Positions 32,311 through 43,810 are shown, counted from the first letter of the stretch. The stretch: 64,000 nucleotides of DNA from Bryoerythrophyllum caledonicum (GCA_963971425.1 OZ020518.1:12530190-12594189), one strand, 5' to 3'. Numbers and translations: made by a program. The notes: generated from the sequence alone by a model not told the origin.

Positions 32311-33232
32311 GTTTCTTCTCGTCGCTGCTTGAGAGCATCATCTGCTACGTCACTGCATCCTTCGCCGTCACCAATCAGTTCAGGAAGCTGAGTATATCTT
32401 ATGACCAGTGTTTCCATAAGAGCAGTTGTGACTACCTTTGGAATAGGTTGATCTCTAATTCCAACTTAGTGTCCAGGTACGTTCCAAATACCACTGCTTG
32501 CAGTTCGTAATTCCCAAAAAAACTAGGGGCTATTGACTGCTCAGTGTATATTGTGTGTGTCACTTCTATTCATTTTACCAGGTGCACGATTAAGGTGCTC
32601 TGGTAGTTGAAATTTGTAAAAAGAAATTTTCTGGAGTTCTTTCATTTGCACTGTGGCGAAGTTCCCTATTGATATTGGTCTGATTTGCATGTATAATCTT
32701 CTTTTACATGTGTCATTTGCAACTCGTGTTTATCTTGATGCTTAGTCTTGGTGATTCGTTCGACTTCCTTTTCGCTCTTCCGATTGTGTGTTCTCACGAG
32801 GAACATGAATGACGTGCACAAGAATAGTACCTTGTCCATCATTTGAAAGGGATATACTATGAACCAATCAACTGCGGGGAGTCGCATGCTGTGTTTCAAA
32901 TTCTTTCATCTTTGGGCTTTGGGCAATACTTTACATTTATCTGTAATGGGATAACCTAAATGCTACATACATCACCAGCATACACTTTGTTCACACTGTT
33001 GTGATAGATGTAAAAAATTTCAAAAAAGGTTATGGCCAACTCACAAATATGTTGGTGAACGCAACAATGAACTTCAGGCCAACTGCTAATTTTTTAAGCA
33101 TAGCAAGTGCAAAGTCTACACGCAAGACACCGCCACTTCAAGACAGCCAATCTCATCCATCCCATTCAGTAGACAATACCAAGATAAAAAGATTGTGCCT
33201 CTGTTGAAATCAAAATAACTGCCAACTGGTGT
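32311..33232. other. Convergent 3' region between HVA22-like and CYP22
   Basis: About 920 bp between the stop codons of two convergent genes; it should hold both 3' untranslated regions. No third gene or mobile element is supported. Confidence 0.5.
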
Positions 33233-35059
33233 TCACATCTCACCACACTCGGCAACTGTACACGCAAGCTTAGGGCGATTGTTTTGCCCTGTTTGCACAT
33301 TCTCAAGTTTTCTTACAACCAGCAAACCTTCTCCGAGCACGCGCTGGCACAAAAAAACCCAACGAGGTAAAAAAAAGCGTTAATACAACCATCTCAACTG
33401 AAGGACAAAAAGTTGGACTCTCTTGGACCAGCCAAATAATATATAAATACCAAGATAACTATATTGTGAAGAATCTACAAGTGAAAAATAAAAGATGAAT
33501 TTCTGCACTTTTCTCAAATCAGCACATGAATATGAAAGGTGAGCCAGCGTACCCCAAAAACGACGTGCTTGTTGTCTAACCAATCGCACTTGGCACAAGT
33601 GATGAAGAACTGCACATTCAACCAACTCAATTAACGAATGAATCATTCAAACCACAACACAGGTCTTGACGCAATCGTCACCAATAATAAACAGAAATTT
33701 AAACTTAGCAACAAATACCTATAATATCCGAACACTGAATACCGCTAGGAAGAAAGACCTACCATACTGTAGCTGTTGGCACTGCAAATTCCAGATCTAG
33801 ACACTTCATATCATCAAAAAAATTGTAAGATGAATTCGGTTCAGAGTGTGAGTACCTGGCACCCATTTGTATTTTGACCACTATTTGCCTACATACACGT
33901 AACCAACAGAAAATTAAATTTTTGCTGCCAATTGATTATACCGTCGACAAAGATCAATCCACTCCTGTGGCGAAGTCGAGAGAGGAATGCAGAAGAAGAC
34001 TTTGTCACTCATGCATGAATCTATCAGATCAGAACATCTTTTCTCGGAGGCCAGCAACTCAATATTGGAAGCGATCAGGATAACACGGATCAGACCCTTG
34101 TTTAGTAAACAAAACAAAAATGAATGTGTACAAAGACAGAGATCTCCCTCTGATAGATGAGAGAAACAGCTTTTCAAACCATTTTCTACACAACATCCAA
34201 GACACACAAGCAACTCAAAAAACATCAGTAAAGGAGAGCGGCGAATATGACTAACGCTATCGTGAGAACAGATACACCTCAGTGAAATAGAGGTAAGTCC
34301 AGATTACCATAGAAAGAAGGCCAGGACCGGTGTGCTTCGCAATGAAATTCTCATCGTCGAATTTGCTGCCATAAATACTGGTACAGCCACTTCCATCCCC
34401 CTTCACGAAATCGCCCCCTTGGATCATGAAGTCCTTAATAACACGGTGGAATGTGGATGTTTTGAAGCCAATTGGATTATTGCCCTTCCTGCAGACACCG
34501 CCACCATACATCTAATATGATAACCCAGAGCATAAAACTCCCTTCCACGTTCTGCCTCCACACAATTCTTGAGTGAGGAGATAAAAAAAACGGTGTGAAA
34601 GAGCTGGTACCTGAACTCTCCGGTGCAAAATTGCCTGCGGCATACACCAAGGCCCTCAATCAGAAGAGAGCAATATCAACCAAGTCATAAACCCTAAATC
34701 CTAAACCCTAAACCCCAACTGATATACTATTTGGAACAGAAGCATCATGCATATCCTGATGTGAATCAACGAAGAGGGGAATAATCGCTCTCCCGAACTT
34801 TTCCTACAAACACTTTGGTTTTGGTAGAAACGATTCCTGTAATCCTGACCAACCTAAACCTCTAAAACAGAGATTGCCATTACGAAGAGCCACGGAACCT
34901 GAAATTCTCGGCCGTCTTGGGCACGACGTCCGCGAAGAGCTCCATCTTGATCCGGCCCGCGGGCAAGCTGCCGATGGTGACATCGAAGAAGACGATAGGG
35001 TTCTTGGCGTTGGGCGGTCTGAGGTGCCACTCCACGGCCGCGCCTCCTGGTGCCGCCAT
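33233..35059 (-). CDS. CYP22: Spliceosomal cyclophilin, CYP22/PPIH type, 6 exons
   Basis: The minus-strand exons 34899-35059, 34611-34634, 34308-34488, 33856-33888, 33553-33609 and 33233-33343 join in phase to 188 codons plus TGA, close to human PPIH (177) and plant CYP22. The protein opens [17 protein letters not shown], then [65 protein letters not shown] and ends AECGEM. Catalytic Arg and Phe (FHR...F), Gln (GCQFF) and the cyclosporin-contact Trp are all present, so peptidyl-prolyl isomerase activity is expected. PPIH-type proteins bind the U4/U6 snRNP protein PRP4. Two exons are tiny (24 and 33 nt). One unusual residue: ANSGQN instead of ANSGPN. The start is the first ATG that fits the plant family's N-terminus; a GA-rich leader (35110-35130) and telomere-like words in intron 1 (34685-34720) are seen. 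Confidence 0.93.
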
Positions 35060-37132
35060 CGCCAAGCTCCGCCTCTTCGATGCCTCTGTCACAGTCGCCT
35101 CAGATGACAAGAGAGAGAGAGAGAGAGATGGCTCCTGCTGTCTGCGCAATCCTCTAGTTGAGACTCATGTTGCGACACGGGACGTCTGCAATGCAGCGTG
35201 GTCGCGACGACGCCCTGTTTGAGCAACCACTTCGGACTCGGGTTTGGACCCCAGAGTCGGACCTTGCTTCGGACCCTGGGCCGGAGTTTGGACCCGCCCT
35301 TGGACCATGGTTCGTACTGTACTCAAGGGTCAAGTTTGGCACGCTAGTGCCGAGTAATTTAAGTAAATGTAAATCTTAAATTTGAAAAAAAAATTAGTAT
35401 TCTCAAAAATTTGTTTATGTACAAGTATAAAAATGTTCATAAATTATTAATTTACACGAAAAACAAATTTGAATTACTTTCTATCTAATTAAATCATCGG
35501 ATATGGGATTTGAAAACTCATTCTAATATAGTTAGACAGACAGGAATTTTTAGGAAGGAAAGGATTATGTGGGACTTAAAAATAAAACAAATTAGATTAT
35601 TTGAAGGATGGATTTTACTCTTTGAAAAAGAGATATATTTTCTCTATGGTACTTTGGTGCTACAGCACAAGCTGGCAACACCCTTCCTTAACCCTTAAAA
35701 GACGGAGCCATCCTATTGTGTGCTCTGATTTTCATCAAATATAAGTGGAATTTATTTTTTCATTTTTCAGGTATCACATGTTTTGGTTAAGTCACAAAAA
35801 TCACAATTTTGTTTGGGAAAATTTGAATTTATTGTCATTTTTTGAAGAAAAAGTGAAGGAAATTAATATCAAATACAAAGTATGCTAAAAAAAAAATCTG
35901 ATAATTTCACCAAAACTATACTATTGTAGGGACAAAACTTGTGGTGTAAATGAAACCTCCATGTTTAACTAAAATTAGAAAATCAATTATAGGCCCAAAG
36001 TTCAAATTACAATAGCTTATTCAGTTTGAAGTATTTTGCAAAGTTTCAAACTAGAATGGAAACTAGACTTTGTAAACTTCATTTCATTAGTTGGACTCAA
36101 AACCAAAAAATATCATTTTAATGACTCGAATTTAGATTTAGAGCTAGAGCGAGAAGTTTCTAAAATTCACTACATTGAGATCCATGTCACAAACTTTTTC
36201 TTCTTTAGATGTAACATGATTACTTCAATGAGGCAAGTTTCATCAGCATCTAATACTTACACATTCTATGAACTCTCCAAAAAAAAAAAATTGGATGAAA
36301 ACAATCTTTTACAGTGATAATTATCCTCGAAATGTCATCCTAGAAGTGACTTTTAGGCAACTGTAGAGTTTTAGGGTTGAATCATAAATCGCAACTCTAA
36401 ATATGTTTTTATTGCAACAAAGAGATGTGTACCTCCAAGAACCAAGGTTCACAGTGTAGACCAATTTTAATTGAGAGCTCTACATGATTATCTGAAGAAT
36501 CTCAATAGGGCTAGCTACAGATGGATTTGCCTAAATACCCTAGTCAATCATTGCACGAAGCCTTAGACTAGGGAGGGTGAGGGAGGGTAGGGACAAAACC
36601 GGCCACTATTTTTATGTTGGAGGAGGGCCCTATTTGATCGAAGGGGGGGCCTCCGAGGGTTCTTTGGGTCTGTAGGCCCTAAAACTGGCCAAAAAAATCC
36701 AGAAAAAGCCTCTAGAGCCCTGAAAGTCAAGAGGCCAACAAAATGGACCCACCCAAGGCTGAGGCTTGGTGCAATGCTTAACTAGGGTAAATAGGAAGAT
36801 GTGCTTCATATGCCTTTATCCACAAGAGCAAGGGAAGGTTTTGCATCTCGGGAGACTCTGCAGACCAAGAATTCTTTGGCACATCATCCAACAACTGCTC
36901 TTCTGCAACATTTTCTTCACATTGGGAGGTAAGGAAAATTGCAGTCAATGAAGTACAGTACAAGCAAGGGTTTTGCCACCACTAAAGTCTTTTTGTAACT
37001 TACAAGCTTGATTGAAGGAAGGCAATGTTCCCGGTTAAGTACAAGTGTGAGAGAGGTGACTCATGAGGATGAATCTACAGTAAAGTGAAGTGCTCCTAAG
37101 AGTATGGTACAAATGTGGTTTGTTACACCAAC
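35060..37132. other. AT-rich intergenic sequence and probable Copia LTR
   Basis: No gene recognised. The right end (roughly 36.7-37.13 kb) should contain the LTR of the Copia element to the right, because a polypurine tract followed by TGTTGG lies at 37133-37142 on the minus strand. The LTR's outer end was not located. Confidence 0.4.
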
Positions 37133-39520
37133 ACCCCCTCTCAAACCATATTTGAATAAGTAACAATGTCTAGACCAAGGAAGAGAGTTCAAGGGGTGAT
37201 ATCCAAGCTGAGAAAGCACCGGAAAGTGTTGACTATAGTAAGCATCTAATCTAATGTTCACAAACTAGTTTGCAATATGACAAGATGGTACTCGTCTACA
37301 ACTAGTAAGATACCTATTGGCAATAAATTGATTGGTGGCAAGGGTTTTGTGAGTAAATCCGCTTGTTGGAGATGGGAGGGGACATGTGAGATGACAATTG
37401 AGCCATCATTGTATTTTTCTTAATTGTAGTGATGTTCTAATTTGATGTGGTTAGTCCGCTCATGGATTAATAGATTGCGAACTAATTTAATACTACCAAG
37501 ATTGTCACAGTAGATAGGAGTTCGGGATGAGCTACTAATTTTGAGTTCTTCCATAAGGCATTTAAAGTATGTGATGTTGCGGGCGGCCTCTAAAACTACT
37601 TGATTTTCGGCCTCAATGGATGATAATGCAAGGGTTGGTTGCAACTTGCTAGCTCAACCAAGCAATAGGGGATGAGCCAAGTTAATATAAGATCCTTGAG
37701 GTGAATCTTCGTGAGTCAATATCCCCGGCCCAATCTGCTTCTGTAAATACAGAGAATATGCCACTGTCATTGGCAGAATAGAAGATACCATAGTCAATTG
37801 TGTCCTTTAAGTAACGATTTTTTTTTGCTGCACTCAAATGAGCTTGTTGGATTGTTCATGTAGCGGGAGATACAATTGACAACATATTGTATGTCCCACC
37901 GGCTTATAGTAGCGTATAGGAGCCCTCCGACTAGGCTTTGGTAGACAAGTTTGTCTACCAGATTTTTCTTAGTGTCTTTGCAAAGTTTAATCTTGGAATT
38001 TATAGGCACTGAGAAGAGATTGCAGTCTTGCATTCCAAACCGTTTAGGTAAGTGTTTGATATAGCTCCGTTTATGGAAGTAAATCCCATCATCTGTATAC
38101 AGTCTAATCTTGATAATATCACACTCTCCGTTTCACCCAAAAATGTGATATTATCAAGGTGTGACAATTTTGATAATATCACGTTTGGCAATTTTAGGCA
38201 AAATGTGATATTATCAGAAAAGAAGGCCAAAAAAATTTCAATTTTTTTCCAAAAAAATCAGAAAATTAAATTAAATTACAAACTGTCATGCACTTGATTT
38301 TCCAACTTGAATCAATCACCATCAGATGTTATAAATCACAAAAATCAAATAAATGAATTAGTGAAATCTCATATTGAGACTTAAAAAATTAGTAAATCCA
38401 TTGAAACCTAATATATGATTTATCTCACCTCATGTCGAATGGTCATTGAGAAATTACACGTGACAAGGTGTAACTGGTTCACATTACACATACAGTATCA
38501 TCAATTAATCGCCATTCCAGCAATGAACTTACACCCCAACGATGTGTACTGTACTAAATCTATAAAGAAACCAACCGCAAGCAAACCCTTGTCCTCTCTC
38601 GAGTCTCAATGCTTTTTGAGCTCAGAACCCTCGCTCTTCCTAGAACCCTCGTCTTCACCAAAATCTATCATTTGTGCACAATTTTCATTCAAGAATCACC
38701 CCCAATTGTAGATACAGTAAAACATTCCGACGAGATATGCCATCATCCACACTTATTCATCCATCCATTTTTTATATTGTCACACTTACTCTACAGATTT
38801 TGAAAAAAAAAGTGATATTATCAAGGGTGATAGTGATATTAACAAGGTAGTTTTACACTAAGAAAATTTGTTTCAAGGTTTTGGGTGACAATATCAAGGT
38901 GTTATATTAACAAGTGTGATATTATCAAGGTTAGACTGTAGAGAAGTTCAATACCAATATATAGTTGTGCATCACCTAGATGTGTCAATTTGAACCTTTT
39001 TGTCAAGTTTTTTGTCAAGTTTTTGCATTATTGTCCTGATCATTACCTATAAGTATAATATTGTCAACAAAGAATGGAAGTAGTGTGTGTTTCATGTTGC
39101 AAATGGAGAAATAAAGGTTAGGTTCTTCTGTAGTCTTTGTAAGTCCTTGTTGCTGAAGGTAGGTGTTGATTTTGCCATACCAAGCTCGGGGAGCTTGGCG
39201 GAGACCATATAGTGCTCTCCTATGTTCAAATCCAAGGAAAATGGTCATATAGACCTCCTCGTCAATTTTGTTGTTTAGAAAGGGAGTCTTTTCATCAAGG
39301 CAATCTTTACATTAGGGCAATGTAACTTCCATTTTACCATGCGGCAAGGGCCACTACACTACGCATAGTAGACCAACAAACAATAAGAGCAAAAGTTTCA
39401 AAAACGTCTATGCCCTCTTCCTGTTCACATCCTCTAGCCACAAGCGTGGCTCTAAGTTTCTTGATTTTGCCACTAGGTCTAGGTTTGGCTGTTAAAATCC
39501 ACTTTGCACAAATTGAATTT
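37133..39520 (-). mobile_element. Dead Ty1/Copia retrotransposon (RT and RNase H remnants)
   Basis: On the minus strand: RT start with KARLVARGCEQEEGIDVFET and several stops (about 39480-39280), ALYGLRQAPRAWYGKIN (39210), FFVDNIILIGND (39070) and a GDAQLYIGIELL segment ending at 38941. The element resumes at 38097 with DDGIYFHKRSYIKHLPKRFG, MQDCNLFSVPINS, YQSLVGGLLYATISRWDIQY, then RNase H with ALSSIEAEN and IYCDNLGSIKLVRN (37644-37420). A polypurine tract (GAGAGGGGG) is followed at 37133 by TGTTGG, the expected LTR start. The RT active site reads FVDN instead of (Y/F)VDD, and stops and frameshifts are numerous, so it is inactive. Gag, protease and integrase were not seen upstream. Confidence 0.88.
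38100..38938. mobile_element. Pogo/Tc1-mariner-like non-autonomous element
   Basis: It starts CAGTCTAATCTTGATAATA and ends with the reverse complement of CAGTCTAACCTTGATAATA; the ends match at 22 of 23 positions including the following TCAC. It is flanked by TA on both sides (38098-38099 and 38939-38940). CAGT-type TIRs with TA duplication fit the pogo/Tigger branch. The word GATAATATCAC and its complement recurs several more times just inside each end. No transposase is present (839 bp). It sits inside the Copia RT coding region. Confidence 0.85.
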
Positions 39521-40129
39521 TTACCAAAGGGAAGATCTACTAATTTCTAGGTGTTGTTCTCCAAAATACGCGAACAACATTTCACACATTGGATACCCTA
39601 ATTTCAACCTCGTACTAATGCCGCCCCCTTCTCTAGCTTCAAAAACGTGGACATCATTGTCAACATGTCTGTATCCATGTCTTCGCTTCCATCCACCATG
39701 ACCCTTGTTAAACTCCAACTTACTCCGCTTACATTTCTCAATACCTATGCGTAATTGGTCCCGGATGCAAAATTGTGTCATTGAATAGAAAATATATTGG
39801 CAAGTTTGTGCTATAGAAGACCCTGAGAAGAAAAAAAACAAAAATACGATATGGATTGGGGGGAGTTTCCAAACCTTAACTTCAAGGTGCTCATAGAAGA
39901 CCACGATAAATTGCAAACAAGTATGCAAAACGAGCAAGTAGGGTTTAAGATATGATCGGCAGCTTGGAACAACCACTAGGCTGTGCAGCCCACTCGAGCT
40001 ACTTATGAATTAATCAGTTACAAGAATTGTAACTATACCATATGTAATGATCAACATCTTCCAAGCTGCAAATTATAAATTAATACAAATATTTTTCATA
40101 ACATTCAATATACATTCTATAAATAACAA
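39521..40129. other. No gene supported
   Basis: One long minus-strand frame (39521-39976) exists, but its translation is Phe-rich and unlike any family I know. No splice-linked exons and no transposon ends are seen. It may be remote upstream sequence of the Copia element. Confidence 0.35.
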
Positions 40130-40801
40130 TCATTCTTTGAATGTAAAAGCAATGTATTCTTCTCCTTCGTTTAAGCTTCCGAGTTGCCAATCTACCAAAC
40201 TTGTACAAATCTCATCAACCATACTATGGTCTACATAAAAATGTGTTTGAATAGCGCATTTTGTAGGTGTAATTGCAATTGCACAATTTTGCACATACGG
40301 AAGACAACTACGCTCAATGAGTTCTCCAAAGTGTTGTGCACTTAAGTCTTTGTTGCACTTTTTCAATGTTGCCGCCTCTAATGCCTTCACAGCATACGGG
40401 TGGCATGAAACCAAACCACAAGTCCATAAATCATTATCTGTCCAAAGTTTGTGAATCAAGCCCGTCGCCACGCCGTTGTTCCGATGGTCTTGTTGCACAA
40501 CAAGTTGCGTTATCCACACCGCTTGTTTGCTTTCATGGCACAAATACTTCACATAAAAAGCTTGCCCAAGATAATTTTGTTTTGAATCTTTGGCCATCAC
40601 TACACCACATGCTAAAGGGTCAAATAAAAATTGTTCCATAAACTTTTTCACTGTAGCTTTTACATGGCTACCAGGTCGTGGGCCTCGTGAGCTCCAAATT
40701 CCATATGAGGTGCTATACAATTCTTGACATTGTTTCACTTGAGTAGGTGTAATCTCAAGTCCAATGTGATTGGAAAATGTATAAGTGTTACACCCATCCA
40801 T
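40130..40801 (-). CDS. GNAT-type N-acetyltransferase, intronless
   Basis: Single-exon frame of 223 codons from ATG 40801 to TGA 40130. Residues 95-120 read VWITQLVVQQDHRNNGVATG followed by LIHKLW: beta4, then the acetyl-CoA pyrophosphate loop of GNAT enzymes (Q/RxxGxG/A, here RNNGVA) and the start of the following helix. GLVSCHPYAVKALEAAT (residues ~133-149) matches the beta5-alpha4 region in which GNATs often carry a 'NPxAxxxYEK'-like motif. The substrate is unknown. No introns, an AT-rich setting and isolation between repeats set it apart from the spliced host genes; a recent or transferred origin is possible but unproven. Confidence 0.72.
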   Translation of the reverse strand: MDGCNTYTFSNHIGLEITPTQVKQCQELYSTSYGIWSSRGPRPGSHVKATVKKFMEQFLFDPLACGVVMAKDSKQNYLGQAFYVKYLCHESKQAVWITQLVVQQDHRNNGVATGLIHKLWTDNDLWTCGLVSCHPYAVKALEAATLKKCNKDLSAQHFGELIERSCLPYVQNCAIAITPTKCAIQTHFYVDHSMVDEICTSLVDWQLGSLNEGEEYIAFTFKE

Positions 40802-41864
40802 TTAGTTGAAAATAAAAATATATAACAAATAATGGGTGTAGAAGTATGTCAATTGATGCAACTTCTAGACTTGCTAAATGTTGTTGAATAGATACTAAAT
40901 CAACAATGAATATCAACTTCAAACCTTAGGTGAATATAATATGAATCATAACAAATAGCAAGTTGCTTCCTTGTGTAAACCATATTACAAGCTTATTATA
41001 AGATAGGCATATTAGAATAGGATTGCAATGCAGTTTTATCCTTTATATCATCATTTTTAAGAATATGAAAGTAAAAGAAAAAGTAAAAATAATTAAAAAT
41101 AATTAAAAGTAATGGTAAAACAAAAGCTAAAGTAAGGACACGGTTATCTCTAGGGTCTCTAGGTTCGTGAGTACAAGGTGAGCAGGAAGCAATTAAAATG
41201 AATAAGGCAAGCTTTGAATTGGGGAGTTTAGAGGAAAATTGTACCCCTAATCTTTTGTGTCCTTCAAAAGATTGGAGAAACTACGGAGAGAGCCGTTGGA
41301 CTTAATCCACCCGTTTGGATCCCTCCCGGCAGTAGCTTTGGTAGGAACTTGCTTACGTTTCCTAGAGTTACTTCCGCTACTGGATATGGTGAAGACTTCT
41401 TGTAAGGCTTGCAAAGGCTCAATCAATGGATCTATCCTTGCAAGAATTTTTTTTTTTCTAATCCATGGATATGGAACAAAAGAGTGAATTCATTTTTATA
41501 GCACATCATCAAATCTATAAAGCGTCGGAATAACACATAAGCTTTTTCCTTACAACATCATGTGCAACATAAAATTGGAGCACCAAAATGTGCAAGTTTC
41601 CATAATAGTCTTCATTTTCCATCAAATAAACAAGTCTTGACATGATAGAAGGATTTTGTGCCATAATCACCTTTGGTACACAAAGACTGTTGTTGTCCAA
41701 GCAGATACTTCAAAATTCCCAAACTCATCTACAACTTGGAGTGACTATGTTTGTGTTCCAGAATTTATTTCAGACTTGTGATCTAAACCAAGGTTGTGCC
41801 AAGGTCGTGCTTGATCAATACCTACAATACAATTAAAAAAACATGAGAAATTGAAGTTTGATTT
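40802..41864. other. Intergenic, no gene supported
   Basis: Two modest frames (41257-41487 plus; 41515-41700 minus) have no recognisable domain. The first ends in a run of Phe and Ile encoded by poly-T. Upstream sequence of the acetyltransferase gene lies here. Confidence 0.35.
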
Positions 41865-42246
41865 GACGTGCACAAATCAAACTTCATCGTTTGCATGAAA
41901 ACCTGTTTTCGAAATCCACATTATGTTGCTAATTCCCAAATGGTATGGCAAGTGACAACCCGACCAAGAACCAATGACTTATGGATGGATAAAATATTTT
42001 GTTGTAAAAGTTCATCTGCTTGTAATACATCCACTCTTCGTCCGATGGACGATTGCCAGCACAAATTTGACCTCATTATTCATTTGAAAACTCGTATTAT
42101 AAATGGACTACGATCTTGACATTGTGTTGTTGACTCCAAAATAGTATGGCAAGTGACAACTGACCAAGAACAAACGAGTTATAGGCGGATGAAGAAATTT
42201 GTTGTAGAAGTTCATCCGTTTATAACGCTTCCATTCTTCGTCCGCC
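41865..42246. repeat. Tandem duplication of a ~190-bp unit
   Basis: Bases ~41885-42052 and ~42080-42246 share in order TGAAAACYTG/CTCGT, GTATGGCAAGTGACAAC, GACCAAGAAC, GATGGATAAAATATTTTGTTG or GCGGATGAAGAAATTTGTTG, AGTTCATC and TTCGTCCG. Identity looks like about 75%. Confidence 0.6.
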
Positions 42247-42464
42247 ACACTAAGTTGAAGTCAACATATCACAAAAGAGAGCGTCATGTGCTTGAAAACC
42301 ACTTTCAATCAAGAACTCAAGAGTCACAAGTACAATAGAATGTTCAACATAGCTGATACAATGTTTATGATTTTTCAAGTGCAGCTAAGTACAAAGGTCG
42401 ATAAAGGATGACATACTATGAGAACAAAATGATAGACAATATGTGAAATGAAACTGATAAAGGA

Positions 42465-42530
42465 CAACACATGTGAAATGAAATTGAGAAGTTGTTGAGT
42501 TTACATCTCAATTTCATTTCACATGTGTTG
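42465..42530. repeat. Perfect 25-bp inverted repeat (hairpin)
   Basis: The arm CAACACATGTGAAATGAAAT plus TGAGA (42465-42489) is followed after 16 bases by its exact reverse complement (42506-42530). A partial extra copy of the left arm (ATGTGAAATGAAACTGA) lies at 42441-42457, and TGACAGTTCACAACAT occurs twice to the right. A transcript would form a stable stem-loop. Confidence 0.8.
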
Positions 42531-42713
42531 ACAGTTCACAACATGATGGGCTTTTTTATGACAGTTCACAACATCGTGTGCTTTCTTTTTTTATGGCGAC
42601 AAACTAACAAAATTGCATTTGCGTCCAATTTGGATTTGCTTAAACTATGCGTGAGAGATTGCCTCGCCAAAAAAAAGAAGACCTCCCCTACACTATTTGT
42701 ACCACTACACTAA

Positions 42714-43275
42714 GGGCCGCTTCACACTATGCCCAAGTTGAGTGACCGTCCGTCAAAATGAGTGGCCAAACTATGGCGAGAGGACAAAAATTTTTGCCAA
42801 AAAAATACATTAAATAATATATATTGAAGGTTTGGCCGGTCGTGGAATGAAGCCCCAAAGGCCAAGTTCAAAGTCCAAACCTCATATCATTACGCCTAAA
42901 AAAAACCAACCCAGAAAAACCAGCCATTAAAAATCAGCCAAAAAAATCAGCCAAAATAATTGGCCTCTTCCATCTAACGGTCTAGATCTTGTCAGTTTTT
43001 TTTTTTTTAATTCAAAAATTTGACGGACTCTCGATTGTAGTTTGGGTCAGCTATAATGGGCGACCCAAGTTTTGCTCGAGAGGCCTTCGCTTTAGCGCCA
43101 AAACAACCCAAAAGTGTTGCCATGTAGGACAACGGCCTATGGAGTTTGGGCAGAAGTGTGAAGGTCCAAAGTCCGGACTTTAGCCATTCTAGCAATCTCA
43201 TTGGTGGAAATTGACGGCCAGTCGATTTGGCGACCAAGTGAACTTGGTGGCCAAGTTCACTTGGTGAAGCATCCC
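42714..43275. mobile_element. PIF/Harbinger (Tourist-like) MITE
   Basis: It starts GGGCCGCTTCACACTATG and ends, read inward, GGGATGCTTCACCAAGTG. It is flanked by TAA on both sides (42711-42713 and 43276-43278), the 3-bp T(A/T)A target duplication of PIF/Harbinger elements. AAGTTCACTTGG-type inverted words lie just inside the right end. 562 bp, no transposase. It ends about 200 bp before the PHF5A-like sequence. Confidence 0.65.
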
Positions 43276-43481
43276 TAAACATCAAATTTAGTGAACTAGG
43301 CGTTCTACTAACGATAGGAGTTTTTACCTAACAGAGAAGAATCATTCATCCACGCCAGGCGTGACGGAAGGATGGCGAGGACGAGAAGTGGGAGAGTTCG
43401 GTGAGAGCGTGAGGCTCAAGAGGAGAGAGACGAGGCGGGTTTAGGGTTCGCGGAGGAGCAGCCTGAGCCCGAGCGACAGCG

Positions 43482-43761
43482 ATGGCGAAGCACCACCCGG
43501 ACCTGATAATGTGCCGCAAGCAGCCGGGCATCGCCATCGGGCGGCTGTGTGAGAAGTGCGACGGCAAGTGCGTGGTGTGCGACTCCTGCGTGCACGCTGG
43601 TGCGCTTCTGCGACGGCTCGTTCCAGGGGCGCTGCATCATCTGCGGCGGCCAGGGCCTCTCCGACGCCAAGGAGTGCACGCAGCAGGAGAAGGACCGCGA
43701 CGGTTGCCCCAAGACCGACCTCTTCTACGAGCGCAAGAAGTACGGTTTCAAGAAGCGCTAG
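43482..43761 (+). pseudogene. PHF5A/Rds3 (SF3B subunit) pseudogene with internal deletions
   Basis: The sequence opens [20 protein letters not shown] and [15 protein letters not shown], then loses frame. The second frame continues [20 protein letters not shown] and [20 protein letters not shown] and ends [10 protein letters not shown] plus TAG. Compared with the highly conserved 110-residue PHF5A family it lacks four pieces: about 8 nt after CDS (frameshift), ECNY after CD, YYC before KEC, and an IVNLGSAK-type segment before TDLF. Zinc-binding cysteines are lost with them. Several deletions lie between short direct repeats such as AAG. It is intronless and GC-rich. The normal protein is an SF3b component holding the U2 branch helix; this copy cannot make it. 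It may now be leader sequence of the helicase gene. Confidence 0.82.
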
Positions 43762-43810
43762 GGTTTGCTTCTTCGTTTCATGTGGCGCGCGTTTTTTAAG
43801 CTAGGGCACG

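Noticed and set aside
33914-34225. 103-codon minus-strand frame between cyclophilin exons
   Set aside because: It lies in CYP22 intron 3; the true exons on either side join in phase without it, and it has no cyclophilin motif.
39521-39976. 151-codon minus frame upstream of the Copia remnant
   Set aside because: No integrase, protease or gag motif; Phe runs come from poly-A/T.
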